NCBI GenBank assembly: GCA_027486495.1 | Contig: JAIXOZ010000087.1 | Span: 1 to 38,312 of the forward strand | Reading direction: 5' to 3' | DNA: 38,312 nt | Origin: Comamonadaceae bacterium | Lineage (GTDB): Bacteria > Pseudomonadota > Gammaproteobacteria > Burkholderiales > Burkholderiaceae_C | Part shown: positions 18,425 through 26,279 of the stretch, one piece after another | How positions within the stretch are numbered: position 1 is the stretch's first letter | Layout of the letters: each line of letters opens with the position of its first letter | The notes under the pieces: generated by a model | The model's database searches: none | What the model saw: the letters and a program-made list of their open reading frames with translations, nothing else | What the model was told of the DNA's origin: nothing | Position numbers and translations under genes: made by a program

Positions 18425-19552
18425 TCAAAGCGCCCGCTGGATGATGATTTTTTGCACATCGCTGGTGCCTTCATAAATCTGGCACACCCGCACGTCGCGG
18501 TAAATGCGCTCGACCGGGAAGTCGCTCACATAGCCGTAGCCGCCCAGGGTCTGAATGGCGACGGAGCAAACCTTTTCGGCCGCTTCGCTGGCAAACAACT
18601 TGGCCATGGCGGCTTCTTTGAGGCAGGGGCGGCCTGCGTCGCGCAAGCTGGCGGCGTGCCAGATGAGCTGGCGCGCCGCTTCGAGTTGCGTGGCGCAGTC
18701 GGCCAAGCGAAAACCGACGGCCTGGTGGTTGAAGATGGCGGTGCCAAAACTTTCGCGCTGCTTGGCGTAGTCGATGGCCACATCGAGTGCGCTGCGGGCC
18801 ATGCCCAGGCTTTGCGCTGCAATGCCGATGCGCCCGCCCTCCAAAGACGACAGGGCGATCTTGTAACCCTCGCCCTCTTGGCCGATCAGGTTTTCGGCGG
18901 GGATGCGGCAGTTGTCAAAGTTGATCTGCGCGGTGTCGCTGGAATGTTGGCCCAGCTTGTCTTCGAGGCGCGCCACGTTGTAGCCGGGCGTGCGGGTGGG
19001 CACGATGAAAGCGCTCAGGCCTTTTTTGCCCGCGCCCTTGTCGGTCACGGCAATCACCACCGCCACATCGCCGTGTTGGCCGCTGGTGATGAACTGCTTG
19101 ATACCGTTGATCACGTACTCATCACCGTCTTTCACAGCCGTGGTGCGCAACGCTGAAGCATCGGAGCCCACATGCGGCTCGGTCAGGCAAAACGCGCCGA
19201 GCATCTGGCCCTGGGCCAGGGGCGTGAGCCACTGTGCTTTTTGGGCAGCATGGCCGTACATCATCAAAATCGCGTTCACCGGGCAATTGGTCACGCTGAT
19301 GGTGGTGCTGACACCGCCGTCACCGGCCGCAATCTCTTCAAGCACCAGCGCCAGCGTCACATAGTCCAGACCCGCGCCGCCCAACTCTTCGGGCACACAA
19401 ATGCCATACGCCCCCAGCTCGGCCAGGCCCTTGTGCGCTTCTTTGGGAAAGTGGTGCTTCTTGTCCCACTCGGCGGCATGGGGCCACAGCTCGCGCTGGG
19501 CAAAGTCGCGCACGGCGTCGCGGATCATTTCCTGGTCGGGGGTCAGCAGCAT
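18425..19552 (-). CDS. Acyl-CoA dehydrogenase
   Basis: The 375-residue flavoprotein begins [19 protein letters not shown] and shows the family signatures GAFCLTEPHVGSDASAL and QTLGGYGYVSDFPVERIYRD. The catalytic Glu is in IYEGTSDVQK near the C-terminus, the position used by short/medium-chain acyl-CoA dehydrogenases. It introduces the alpha-beta double bond into acyl-CoA and passes electrons to ETF. Substrate length is not readable. It is the last gene of the minus-strand cluster that includes isovaleryl-CoA dehydrogenase and thiolase, 20 bp after the SDR gene, so co-transcription is likely. Confidence 0.93.
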   Translation of the reverse strand: MLLTPDQEMIRDAVRDFAQRELWPHAAEWDKKHHFPKEAHKGLAELGAYGICVPEELGGAGLDYVTLALVLEEIAAGDGGVSTTISVTNCPVNAILMMYGHAAQKAQWLTPLAQGQMLGAFCLTEPHVGSDASALRTTAVKDGDEYVINGIKQFITSGQHGDVAVVIAVTDKGAGKKGLSAFIVPTRTPGYNVARLEDKLGQHSSDTAQINFDNCRIPAENLIGQEGEGYKIALSSLEGGRIGIAAQSLGMARSALDVAIDYAKQRESFGTAIFNHQAVGFRLADCATQLEAARQLIWHAASLRDAGRPCLKEAAMAKLFASEAAEKVCSVAIQTLGGYGYVSDFPVERIYRDVRVCQIYEGTSDVQKIIIQRAL

Positions 19553-19572
19553 GGGGCTCTTTCTTTATCGGG

Positions 19573-20250
19573 TCACCACGGCAGAGGGTTGCCATCGTGG
19601 TTCAAAAATGCGCCACGGTGTGCCGGGTCGCGTTGTTCAAGGATGTGGCTGAGCGTCTGGCGGAGGCTGCTCGCACTTTGCTCGGGCGTGAGCGGGGCAG
19701 CCGCGCCGCCCATGTCGGTCTGCACCCAACCGGGGTGAATGGCGAGCACAGTCACATCGGGCTGCTCGGCTTGGGTGCAGCGCACCACCATGTTGAGCGC
19801 GGCCTTGCTCACGCGGTACAGCGCGGCGTTGCCGCTGGTGGTCTCTTGCTGGCTGCCCATGATGGAGCTGATGCAGGCGATCAAGCCTTGCGTCTCTTGC
19901 ACCATGGGCACGATTTGCGGGATGACCTGCATCGCGCCCATCACGTTGGTGTGCATCACGGCGTCAAAGCTGTCGCGGGTGGGCGGGGTACTGGCGCTGT
20001 TGCGGTCCACCACGCCCGCCACGTAAATGGCCAAGTCGATTTTTTCGCCTTCGAGCTGCCTAGACAGGCCCGAGTTGCTGGCCGGGTCAGCCACATCGAG
20101 GCGCAGAGTTTGTGCTCCCAGGGCCTTCAGGTTCGCGATGCCGTCGTCCGAGCGGGCGGTGGCGATCACGCGCCAACCGTCTTCGATGTATTGACGGGTC
20201 AGCTCGTAGCCGATGCCACGGGATGCGCCGATGAGAAGGATGGTTTTCAT
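19573..20250 (-). CDS. SDR family oxidoreductase
   Basis: This 225-residue short-chain dehydrogenase has TILLIGASRGIG at the N-terminus (GxxxGxG cofactor motif), the D of LRLDVAD, a Ser in CISSIMGS and YRVSK with catalytic Tyr and Lys. The usual NNAG/NAG structural motif reads YVAG, a noticeable change. The start at 20250 (MKTILLIG) was preferred over 20346 because the longer form would translate an inverted repeat. It lies between thiolase and acyl-CoA dehydrogenase genes, so it may act on a hydroxyacyl or related intermediate; this is inference. Confidence 0.88.
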   Translation of the reverse strand: MKTILLIGASRGIGYELTRQYIEDGWRVIATARSDDGIANLKALGAQTLRLDVADPASNSGLSRQLEGEKIDLAIYVAGVVDRNSASTPPTRDSFDAVMHTNVMGAMQVIPQIVPMVQETQGLIACISSIMGSQQETTSGNAALYRVSKAALNMVVRCTQAEQPDVTVLAIHPGWVQTDMGGAAAPLTPEQSASSLRQTLSHILEQRDPAHRGAFLNHDGNPLPW

Positions 20251-20280
20251 GTTGTTGAGTTTCGCAGATCGGTGGCTGTG

Positions 20281-20344
20281 GGTCGGAGGCTTCAGCCCCG
20301 ACATGAAACACTGGCCATCAGATGTCGGAGCTGAAGCTCCGACC
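20281..20344. repeat. REP-like inverted repeat pair
   Basis: Two units of about 23 bp face each other: 20281-20304 (GGTCGGAGGCTTCAGCCCCG then ACAT) and 20322-20344 (ATGTCGGAGCTGAAGCTCCG then ACC). Each unit is itself a hairpin around GCTTCAGC or GCTGAAGC, and together they form a larger one. The GTCGG-n-CTTCAG-n-CCGAC pattern is what I recall for intergenic REP/BIME elements in Comamonadaceae. It lies between the thiolase and SDR genes and may attenuate or stabilise the operon mRNA. Confidence 0.7.
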
Positions 20345-20355
20345 AACAGGGAACA

Positions 20356-21540
20356 TCACACCAACTCCAGCGCCACGGCCGTGCCCTCGCCGCCGCCAAT
20401 GCACAGCGTGGCCAGGCCTTTTTTGAGGCCACGGGCTTTGAGCGCATGGATCAGCGTGACCATGATGCGGGCGCCGGAGGCGCCGATGGGGTGACCCAAT
20501 GCGCAAGCGCCGCCGTTGACGTTGACCTTGTCGTGCGGCACGTTCAGCTCTTTCATCAGCGCCATGGGCACCACGGCAAAGGCTTCGTTGACTTCCCACA
20601 AGTCGACGTCTTGTACCGTCCAACCCGCTTTGGCCAAGGCCTTTTGGGTGGCGCCCACAGGGGCGGTGGCGAACCACTCGGGCTCTTGGGCGTGGGTGGC
20701 GTGGCTGACGATGCGGGCCAGGGGCTTGCAGCCCAGCTTGGCAGCGGTGCTCTCGCGCATCAGCACCATGGCGGCCGCGCCGTCGTTGATGGACGAGCTG
20801 CTGGCGGCCGTGATGGTGCCGTCTTTCTTGAAGGCGGGCTTGAGGCTGGTGATCTTGTCGAGCTTGACTTTGCCGGGGCCTTCGTCGATGGACACGACGC
20901 GCTCGCCGCTGCGGTCTTTCACGGTGACGGGCGTGATCTCGGCGGCAAAGGCGCCCGACTCGGTGGCGCCCTTGGCACGCTGCACGCTGGTGGTGGCAAA
21001 GTGGTCTTGCTCGGCGCGGGTGAAGCTGTATTTGGCGGCGCAGTCTTCGCCAAAGGTGCCCATGCTGCGACCGGCTTCGTAGGCGTCTTCCAGGCCGTCG
21101 AGCATCATGTGGTCGTAAATTTTGTCGTGGCCCATGCGGTAGCCGCCGCGGCCCTTGAGCATGAGGTAAGGCGCGTTGGTCATGCTTTCCATGCCACCGG
21201 CCACCAGCACGTCGTGTGTGCCTGCCACCAGCATGTCGTGGGCGAACATGGCCGCACGCATGCCCGAGCCGCACATTTTGGACAGCGTGACCGCGCCCGC
21301 GCTCTTGGGCAAACCGCCCTTGAAGCCCGCTTGGCGCGCCGGGGCTTGGCCTTGGCCTGCCATCAGGCAGTTGCCAAACAGCACTTCGGTGACGAGTTCA
21401 GGGCTGATGCCAGCGCGCTCCACGGCAGCTTGGATGGCTGCGCCACCCAGGTCGTGGGCGGCCAGCGCAGAAAAGTCGCCCTGGAAGCTGCCCATGGGAG
21501 TGCGGGCAGCGCTGACGATGACGATGGGGTCGTGTGACAT
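20356..21540 (-). CDS. Acetyl-CoA C-acyltransferase (thiolase)
   Basis: The 394-residue protein starts MSHDPIVIVSAARTPMGSFQ. The acylated Cys90 is in LSKMCGSGMRA, the His is in GGACALGHPIGASGAR, and the C-terminal active-site Cys is in LCIGGGEGTAVALE. It catalyses thiolytic cleavage of 3-ketoacyl-CoA or condensation of acetyl-CoA. Sequence style fits the acetyl-CoA acetyltransferase branch (AtoB-like). It lies 11 bp after the unknown gene at 21552 and in line with isovaleryl-CoA dehydrogenase, so it may finish acetoacetyl-CoA breakdown in leucine catabolism. Confidence 0.93.
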   Translation of the reverse strand: MSHDPIVIVSAARTPMGSFQGDFSALAAHDLGGAAIQAAVERAGISPELVTEVLFGNCLMAGQGQAPARQAGFKGGLPKSAGAVTLSKMCGSGMRAAMFAHDMLVAGTHDVLVAGGMESMTNAPYLMLKGRGGYRMGHDKIYDHMMLDGLEDAYEAGRSMGTFGEDCAAKYSFTRAEQDHFATTSVQRAKGATESGAFAAEITPVTVKDRSGERVVSIDEGPGKVKLDKITSLKPAFKKDGTITAASSSSINDGAAAMVLMRESTAAKLGCKPLARIVSHATHAQEPEWFATAPVGATQKALAKAGWTVQDVDLWEVNEAFAVVPMALMKELNVPHDKVNVNGGACALGHPIGASGARIMVTLIHALKARGLKKGLATLCIGGGEGTAVALELV

Positions 21541-21551
21541 GTGGATTCCTT

Positions 21552-22052
21552 TCAGGCGTGGATGTCGGCAATGATGAGGTGTTCGCCGGTTTCTTCTTGG
21601 GCGATGCGGCGGATGTACGCCACAAAATCAGGGTCTTCGCCGCGCAGCAAGAGGGGCAGGGATTGGCGGAAGTCGTCCCGGCGGCACCACTCGCGCATAT
21701 AGTCGTCCCAGGAGTTCCAGCGCCGCTGTTCGGTGGCGCTCATTTCCTCTCGGAATGCGATCAGGAAGGCGCGTTCAAACAGCGCAATCAGCATGTCGAA
21801 AATGATCAACATGCGTTCTCTTTGCTCTGCTGTCGGGTCGGGCAGGGCTTGGTTGGTGCGCAGCTGCAAATCGGCGTGGTCCAGCACCACCTTCAAAAAG
21901 TCGTTGTAGGCGTCCGACAGGTGCTGGTAGGCCTCTTCTTCTTCGTTTTCGCGCTCCTTGCTCTGCTCGAGCCAGAACACCCAGACGGCATAAGGCAGAC
22001 CGAACACGGTCACCGCATAACTGCCCAACTCCAGAAATTCTGCCAAGCTCAT
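21552..22052 (-). CDS. Unknown protein with one N-terminal membrane helix
   Basis: I do not recognise this 166-residue protein. Starting from MSLAEFLELGSYAV it has one hydrophobic helix (about residues 10-27, ending AVWVFWLEQ). An acidic, charged helical stretch follows (SKERENEEEEAYQHLSDAYN), then an alpha-helical cytoplasmic part rich in Glu, Arg and Trp (RRWNSWDDYMREWCRRDDFR). It could be a single-pass membrane-anchored helical protein. The start at 22052 is 13 bp after the carbonic anhydrase stop; a longer start at 22109 would overlap that gene. It is embedded in the acyl-CoA catabolic operon, 11 bp before the thiolase gene. Confidence 0.75.
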   Translation of the reverse strand: MSLAEFLELGSYAVTVFGLPYAVWVFWLEQSKERENEEEEAYQHLSDAYNDFLKVVLDHADLQLRTNQALPDPTAEQRERMLIIFDMLIALFERAFLIAFREEMSATEQRRWNSWDDYMREWCRRDDFRQSLPLLLRGEDPDFVAYIRRIAQEETGEHLIIADIHA

Positions 22053-22065
22053 GGGCACACGGCGC

Positions 22066-22707
22066 TCAGCCGCCTCTTGGATAGCGCTTGAGCGCATGGC
22101 GGAACACACCCAGCACCTCGCCCGGATGGCTCATGCTCACCCCCAGGTCTTTGGCCAGGCCGTCCTTGATGCCGTAACACCAACCGTGCACACTGAGTCT
22201 TTGCCCACGGGCCCAAGCGTCCTGCACCACGTTGGTCAAGGCCACGTTGCCCACTTGCTCGATCACGTTCATTTCACACAAGGTGTCTTCTTGCTCGGGA
22301 ATGCTCAGGTGATCGAGGCGACGACGGTGCCGCACTTTCACGTCGTGCACATGCCGCAACCAGTTGTCGACCAGGCCCACGCGCAAACCGCGCAAAGTGG
22401 CCAGAACACCGCCACAGCCGTAATGACCGACCACCATGATCTGCTCGACCTTGAGGACATCGACCGCATACTGAATCACGGACAAAGCGTTCAAATCGGA
22501 ATGCACGACCAAATTGGCCACGTTGCGGTGCACAAACACCTCACCCGGGTCCAGGCCGGTGATCTGGTTGGCAGGCACCCTGCTGTCGGAGCAGCCGATC
22601 CACAGGAATCGGGGCGTTTGCTGGTTGGCCAATCGTGTAAAAAATTCCGGGTCTTCGCGCTTCATGCGCGCTGCCCATTCGCGGTTGTTGGCAAGCAGTG
22701 TTTGCAT
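22066..22707 (-). CDS. can: Beta-class carbonic anhydrase (cytosolic)
   Basis: The 213-residue enzyme has the beta-CA zinc site: Cys39, Asp41 and Arg43 in GCSDSRVPA, and His95 and Cys98 in VVGHYGCGGV. HRNVANLV and the C-terminal VHGWCYGIKDG also match the E. coli Can type. There is no signal peptide, so it acts in the cytoplasm, turning CO2 into bicarbonate for carboxylases. The start at 22707 (MQTLLANN) is 10 bp after the isovaleryl-CoA dehydrogenase stop; the longer start at 22749 would overlap that gene. It is co-directional with isovaleryl-CoA dehydrogenase. Leucine breakdown needs bicarbonate for methylcrotonyl-CoA carboxylase, which could explain the linkage. Confidence 0.93.
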   Translation of the reverse strand: MQTLLANNREWAARMKREDPEFFTRLANQQTPRFLWIGCSDSRVPANQITGLDPGEVFVHRNVANLVVHSDLNALSVIQYAVDVLKVEQIMVVGHYGCGGVLATLRGLRVGLVDNWLRHVHDVKVRHRRRLDHLSIPEQEDTLCEMNVIEQVGNVALTNVVQDAWARGQRLSVHGWCYGIKDGLAKDLGVSMSHPGEVLGVFRHALKRYPRGG

Positions 22708-22717
22708 GGTGCACGTC

Positions 22718-23899
22718 TCAGCAGGTTTCGGCAAACAGTTCGCGGCCAATCAGCATGCGGCGAATTTCAGACGTGCCTGCGCCGATTTCGTACAACTTGG
22801 CGTCGCGCCACAAACGGCCCAGCGGGTATTCGTTGATGTAGCCGTTGCCGCCAAAAATCTGCACGCCTTCGCCCGCCATCCAGGTGGCTTTTTCGGCCGT
22901 CCACAAGATGACACTGGCGCAGTCCTTGCGCACCTGGCGCACATGTTCGGTGCCCAGCAGGTCCAGGTTCTTGGCCACGGTGTAGGCAAAGCTGCGACCG
23001 GCTTGCAACACGGTGTACATGTCGGCGACCTTGCCCTGGATCAGCTGGAACTCGCCAATGCTCTGGCCAAACTGCTTGCGGTCGTGGATGTAGGGGATCA
23101 CGTTGTCCATGACGGCCTGCATGATGCCCAAAGGACCACCCGTGAGCACCGCGCGTTCGTAGTCCAGGCCGCTCATCAGCACCTTGGCGCCGTTGTTCAG
23201 CCCGCCCAGGATGTTTTCTGCGGGGACTTCGACGTTGTTGAACACCAACTCGCCCGTGTGGCTGCCGCGCATGCCGAGCTTGTCGAGCTTTTGCGCGATG
23301 GAAAAACCTTTCATGCCTTTTTCAATCAAGAAGGCCGTGACGCCGCGTGCGCCCAATTCGGGCTCGCTCTTGGCATAGACCACCAGGGTGTCGGCATCCG
23401 GCCCGTTGGTGATCCACATCTTGGAGCCGTTGAGCAGGTAGTAGCCGCCTTTGTCCTCGGCTTTGAGTTTCATGCTCAGCACGTCCGAGCCCGCGCCGGG
23501 CTCAGACATGGCCAAGGCACCGACGTGCTCGCCGCTGATCAGCTTGGGCAAGTATTTGGCGCGCTGCTCGGGTGTGCCGTTGCGCTTGATCTGGTTGACG
23601 CACAGGTTGGAGTGCGCGCCATAGCTCAGGCCCACCGAGGCGCTGGCACGGGAGATTTCTTCCATCGCGATCATGTGCGCCAGATAGCCCATGTTCGCGC
23701 CGCCGTATTCCTCACCCACCGTGATGCCCAGCACGCCCAAGTCGCCCATCTTGCGCCACAGGTCCATGGGGAACTGGTCATTGCGGTCGATCTCGGCAGC
23801 GCGGGGGGCGATTTCGGCTTGGGCAAAGTCACGCACCGCGTCGCGCAGGGCGTCGATGTCTTCACCAAGTTGGAAATTCAGGCCTGGCAGGTTGTTCAT
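22718..23899 (-). CDS. Isovaleryl-CoA dehydrogenase
   Basis: The 393-residue flavoprotein has the acyl-CoA dehydrogenase motifs [13 protein letters not shown] and [13 protein letters not shown]. The catalytic Glu is in [13 protein letters not shown], in the middle of the protein rather than at the C-terminus. This placement, together with [15 protein letters not shown] and [13 protein letters not shown], is characteristic of isovaleryl-CoA dehydrogenase (LiuA/IVD). It oxidises isovaleryl-CoA to 3-methylcrotonyl-CoA in leucine catabolism, passing electrons to ETF. Its position downstream of a LiuR-like regulator and putative operators supports the call. The usual partners liuB and liuD (methylcrotonyl-CoA carboxylase) are not in this window. 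Confidence 0.92.
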   Translation of the reverse strand: MNNLPGLNFQLGEDIDALRDAVRDFAQAEIAPRAAEIDRNDQFPMDLWRKMGDLGVLGITVGEEYGGANMGYLAHMIAMEEISRASASVGLSYGAHSNLCVNQIKRNGTPEQRAKYLPKLISGEHVGALAMSEPGAGSDVLSMKLKAEDKGGYYLLNGSKMWITNGPDADTLVVYAKSEPELGARGVTAFLIEKGMKGFSIAQKLDKLGMRGSHTGELVFNNVEVPAENILGGLNNGAKVLMSGLDYERAVLTGGPLGIMQAVMDNVIPYIHDRKQFGQSIGEFQLIQGKVADMYTVLQAGRSFAYTVAKNLDLLGTEHVRQVRKDCASVILWTAEKATWMAGEGVQIFGGNGYINEYPLGRLWRDAKLYEIGAGTSEIRRMLIGRELFAETC

Positions 23900-23939
23900 G
23901 GGAGTTCCTTATGGGGGTTTCGTTGAGCGGGTGTTCGCG

Positions 23940-24398
23940 TCAATATGTCTTGGCAACAGGCACCAGGGTTTGCTGCATCAAAGCGCAGTCCGAGCGTTTG
24001 CCGCTGTCATCGATGTGCACCACTTCGGCCGTGGTCACGATGATGCGTTTGCCCGCCTTGGTGACGCGGCCGATGGCGCGAATTTCGCCACCCTGAAAGC
24101 TGGCAAGAAAGTTGATTTTGTACTCCACCGTGGTGACCTCCATGCCTTCGGGGGCCACCGTCAAAGCGGCGTAACCACCCGCGATGTCGGCCAATGCGCC
24201 CATGGCGCCGCCATGAAAGCCGCCTTGCTGCTGGGTCACTTTGTCGGTGTAGGGCAAAGCAAATTCCACCTGCCCGACGCTGGCCGACAACAGGCGCACA
24301 CCCAAGTGGTTCATCATGCCCTGACGGGCCAGGCTCTGGGCAACACGCTCGTGGGGGGTCAGGGCTGAGGTCACATCGCATCCGGTGGTTAAAGTCAA
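23940..24398 (-). CDS. PaaI-like hotdog-fold thioesterase
   Basis: The 152-residue protein has the PaaI/4HBT signature GGFHGGAMGALADIAGGYAA with the catalytic-region Gly, His and Asp on the long hotdog helix, and the strand VEYKINFLAS. It hydrolyses acyl-CoA thioesters, relieving CoA trapping. The open frame begins with TTG at 24398 and has no good ribosome-binding site. A GTG at residue 9 or the ATG pair at residues 28-29 (MMNHLGV) are alternatives, so the start is uncertain. A putative operator (24411-24432) lies just upstream, so this is probably the first gene of the catabolic operon running to 18425. Confidence 0.85.
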   Translation of the reverse strand: MTLTTGCDVTSALTPHERVAQSLARQGMMNHLGVRLLSASVGQVEFALPYTDKVTQQQGGFHGGAMGALADIAGGYAALTVAPEGMEVTTVEYKINFLASFQGGEIRAIGRVTKAGKRIIVTTAEVVHIDDSGKRSDCALMQQTLVPVAKTY

Positions 24399-24410
24399 GC
24401 CGAACTGTAA

Positions 24411-24432
24411 TTGACGTTTACGTCAACGTCAA
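24411..24432. promoter_or_regulatory. Putative LiuR-type operator 1
   Basis: A 22-bp imperfect dyad with left half TTGACGTTTAC and right half GTCAACGTCAA differs from perfect symmetry at one pair. It lies between the thioesterase start (24398) and the 3' end of the MerR regulator gene. The TTGACGT/ACGTCAA dyad resembles the known LiuR motif (TTTACGTnnACGTAAA style). It would control the thioesterase-ivd-can-thiolase operon. Confidence 0.65.
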
Positions 24433-24494
24433 CCAATTGCCCGTGCCCTACAGGCCCTGCGCACAGGGTCTCGGCACGGCCCCAACCGCGGGTA

Positions 24495-24899
24495 TCAGCT
24501 GGCCGGCGCGGCCTTGTTGGCCTTGTTCAGCAAATTGCGGGTTTCTTTCTCGTGGGTTTTGACCTCGTCCAGCGTGGCCTCGAGGTCGGCCAGCTGCGAC
24601 TCCAGCTGCTGGCGGTGTTCGGCCAACACCACCATGAATTTTTTGAGCTGGGGCACGGTGTCGCGCGGGCTGTCGTACATGTCGATCAGGTCTTTGGCCT
24701 CGGTCAGCGACAGGCCCAGGCGCTTGGCGCGCAAAGTGAGTTTGAGGCGGGTGCGGTCACGCGCCGAATACACGCGGTTGCGCCCACCGGGGCCAGATCG
24801 CTCGGGCTCCAGCAAACCCATGTCTTCGTAAAAACGGATGGCACGCGTGGTCAGGTCAAACTCCTGAGCCAAATCGCTGATCGTGTACGTGTTCGCCAT
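24495..24899 (-). CDS. MerR family regulator, LiuR-like
   Basis: The 134-residue protein has an N-terminal MerR winged helix: YTISDLAQEFDLTTRAIRFY (residues 5-24), then the wing NRVYSARDRTRLKLTLRAK. A long dimerisation coiled coil follows (about residues 90-120) and a short Ala-rich tail. No metal-binding cysteines are present, which fits the organic-acid/CoA responsive branch to which LiuR (branched-chain amino acid catabolism) belongs. Two near-identical dyads, at 24411-24432 and 24976-24997, flank the gene, so it probably represses itself, the operon downstream and the divergent MBL gene. LiuR identity is inferred from sequence type and context. Confidence 0.85.
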   Translation of the reverse strand: MANTYTISDLAQEFDLTTRAIRFYEDMGLLEPERSGPGGRNRVYSARDRTRLKLTLRAKRLGLSLTEAKDLIDMYDSPRDTVPQLKKFMVVLAEHRQQLESQLADLEATLDEVKTHEKETRNLLNKANKAAPAS

Positions 24900-24975
24900 G
24901 GCGTGCGGTTCTCACCTTGCTTGCGCAACCGGGACAGGCGGCTGCGCCACCGGCCCCTAGAATGCTTTGTCATCT

Positions 24976-24997
24976 TTGACGTTAACGTCAACGTCAA
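24976..24997. promoter_or_regulatory. Putative LiuR-type operator 2
   Basis: A 22-bp dyad with left half TTGACGTTAAC and right half GTCAACGTCAA differs from operator 1 at a single base. It lies in the region between the divergent MerR gene (start 24899) and the MBL-fold gene (start 25006 or 25030). It is well placed for autoregulation and for control of the MBL gene. Confidence 0.68.
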
Positions 24998-25005
24998 TTT
25001 CTCGA

Positions 25006-26148
25006 ATGCTAACCCAAACCACCCCACGCATGCCCGATTTGCCCCACGCCACGCCTGCCCCCGAGCCGCGCACGGCCATGCCGCCTCTGCTCTACCCGCT
25101 GGGTGAGCACCTGCCGCCGTCCGGCACGGTCACCGAAGTGGCGCCAGGCGTGTTCTGGTTGCGCATGGGTTTGCCCTTTGCCCTGAACCACATCAACCTG
25201 TGGCTGCTGCGCGACCGCCTGCCCGACCCAGCCCAGCCGGACGTGCTGCGCGAGGGCTGGACAGCGGTGGATTGCGGCATCGACAACCCGGCGACCCGCC
25301 AAGCCTGGGAGCAGATTGAACAAAACGTGCTGCAAGGCCTGCCCATCCTGCGCGTGCTGGTGACGCACATGCACCCGGACCACATGGGCTTGGCCCACTG
25401 GCTGTGCGAGCGCTGGCAAGCGCCCTTGTGGATGAGCACCAGCGAATACCAGTCGGCACTGCTCGCTTGCAGCGGCCTGTCCAATTTTGGGGGGGCACCC
25501 ACGGTCGCTTTTTTCACAGCGCATGGTTGGAGCCAACCTGATGAACTGGCACAGGTGCAGGCCCGTGTCGGTTATTACCCCAGCATGGTGCCCAAGATAC
25601 CCAACGCCTATGTGCGCTTGATGGACGGCGCGCGCGTGCGCATCGGTGAGCGCGTATGGCAATGCCTGAGCGGCTTTGGCCACTCGCCCGAACACATGGC
25701 TTTGCACAATGCACAGGATCAACTGCTGATCAGCGGCGACATGCTGCTGCCGTCCATTTCCACCAATGTCAGCGTGTACGCGATGGAGCCCGATGGCAAC
25801 CCGCTGCAGTGGTTCCTCGACTCGCTGGACAAGATGTCGCAACTGCCGGATGCCACGCTGGTGCTGCCCTCGCACGGACGGCCGTTTCAGGGCGCAGCCA
25901 CGCGCATCACGCAATTGCAAACCCACCACCAAGAGCGGTTGGCCGAGCTGCTGCAGGCCTGCCGTGCGCAGGCGTGCTGCGCCCACGAGCTGTTGCCTGT
26001 GCTGTTCAAACGTACCTTGGATGTGCACCAAACCACCTTCGCCCTGGGCGAAGCCGTGGCCCACCTGAACCTGTTGTGGCTGTCCGGCCAGATGCGGCGC
26101 GAGCTCGGGGCCGATGGTGTGATCCGATTCAGAACAATCACGGCCTGA
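25006..26148 (+). CDS. MBL-fold metallo-hydrolase
   Basis: The protein is 380 residues from ATG 25006 (372 from ATG 25030). The metallo-beta-lactamase zinc motif THMHPDHMG places His121, His123, Asp125 and His126. Later ligands are in GFGHSPEHMAL (His), LLISGDMLLP (Asp) and LPSHGRPF (His). The C-terminal helical domain is like that of RNase Z/glyoxalase-like hydrolases with a DUF-type extension. It likely hydrolyses a thioester or lactone; the substrate is unknown. A TTG at 24967 keeps the frame open upstream but would place the start before operator 2, so a downstream ATG is preferred. Divergence from the LiuR-like gene and the shared operator suggest a role in acyl-CoA catabolism. Confidence 0.85.
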   Translation: MLTQTTPRMPDLPHATPAPEPRTAMPPLLYPLGEHLPPSGTVTEVAPGVFWLRMGLPFALNHINLWLLRDRLPDPAQPDVLREGWTAVDCGIDNPATRQAWEQIEQNVLQGLPILRVLVTHMHPDHMGLAHWLCERWQAPLWMSTSEYQSALLACSGLSNFGGAPTVAFFTAHGWSQPDELAQVQARVGYYPSMVPKIPNAYVRLMDGARVRIGERVWQCLSGFGHSPEHMALHNAQDQLLISGDMLLPSISTNVSVYAMEPDGNPLQWFLDSLDKMSQLPDATLVLPSHGRPFQGAATRITQLQTHHQERLAELLQACRAQACCAHELLPVLFKRTLDVHQTTFALGEAVAHLNLLWLSGQMRRELGADGVIRFRTITA

Positions 26149-26195
26149 TTGCGGATCCGTCCTGCCCTCTTCAATCGGCAACGAACACTTGCATG

Positions 26196-26217
26196 GATCC
26201 CGGATCAAATCCGGGAA
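26196..26217. repeat. Palindromic repeat-like hairpin
   Basis: TCCCGGAT (26199-26206), loop CAA, ATCCGGGA (26210-26217) forms an 8-bp perfect stem in the 131-bp gap between the convergent MBL and YgjP genes. The ATCCCGGATCAA-type palindrome is widespread intergenically in betaproteobacteria, to my recollection. No T tract follows, so it is not a classical terminator, though it may protect mRNA 3' ends. Confidence 0.6.
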
Positions 26218-26279
26218 GACAGGTCAGAAACGGACAGCAGCAACCGGCTTGCAACGTCAAGACAGCTTGACATGCCCGG

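Noticed and set aside
22514..23926. 470-codon plus-strand open frame
   Set aside because: Antisense of the isovaleryl-CoA dehydrogenase gene; no motif.
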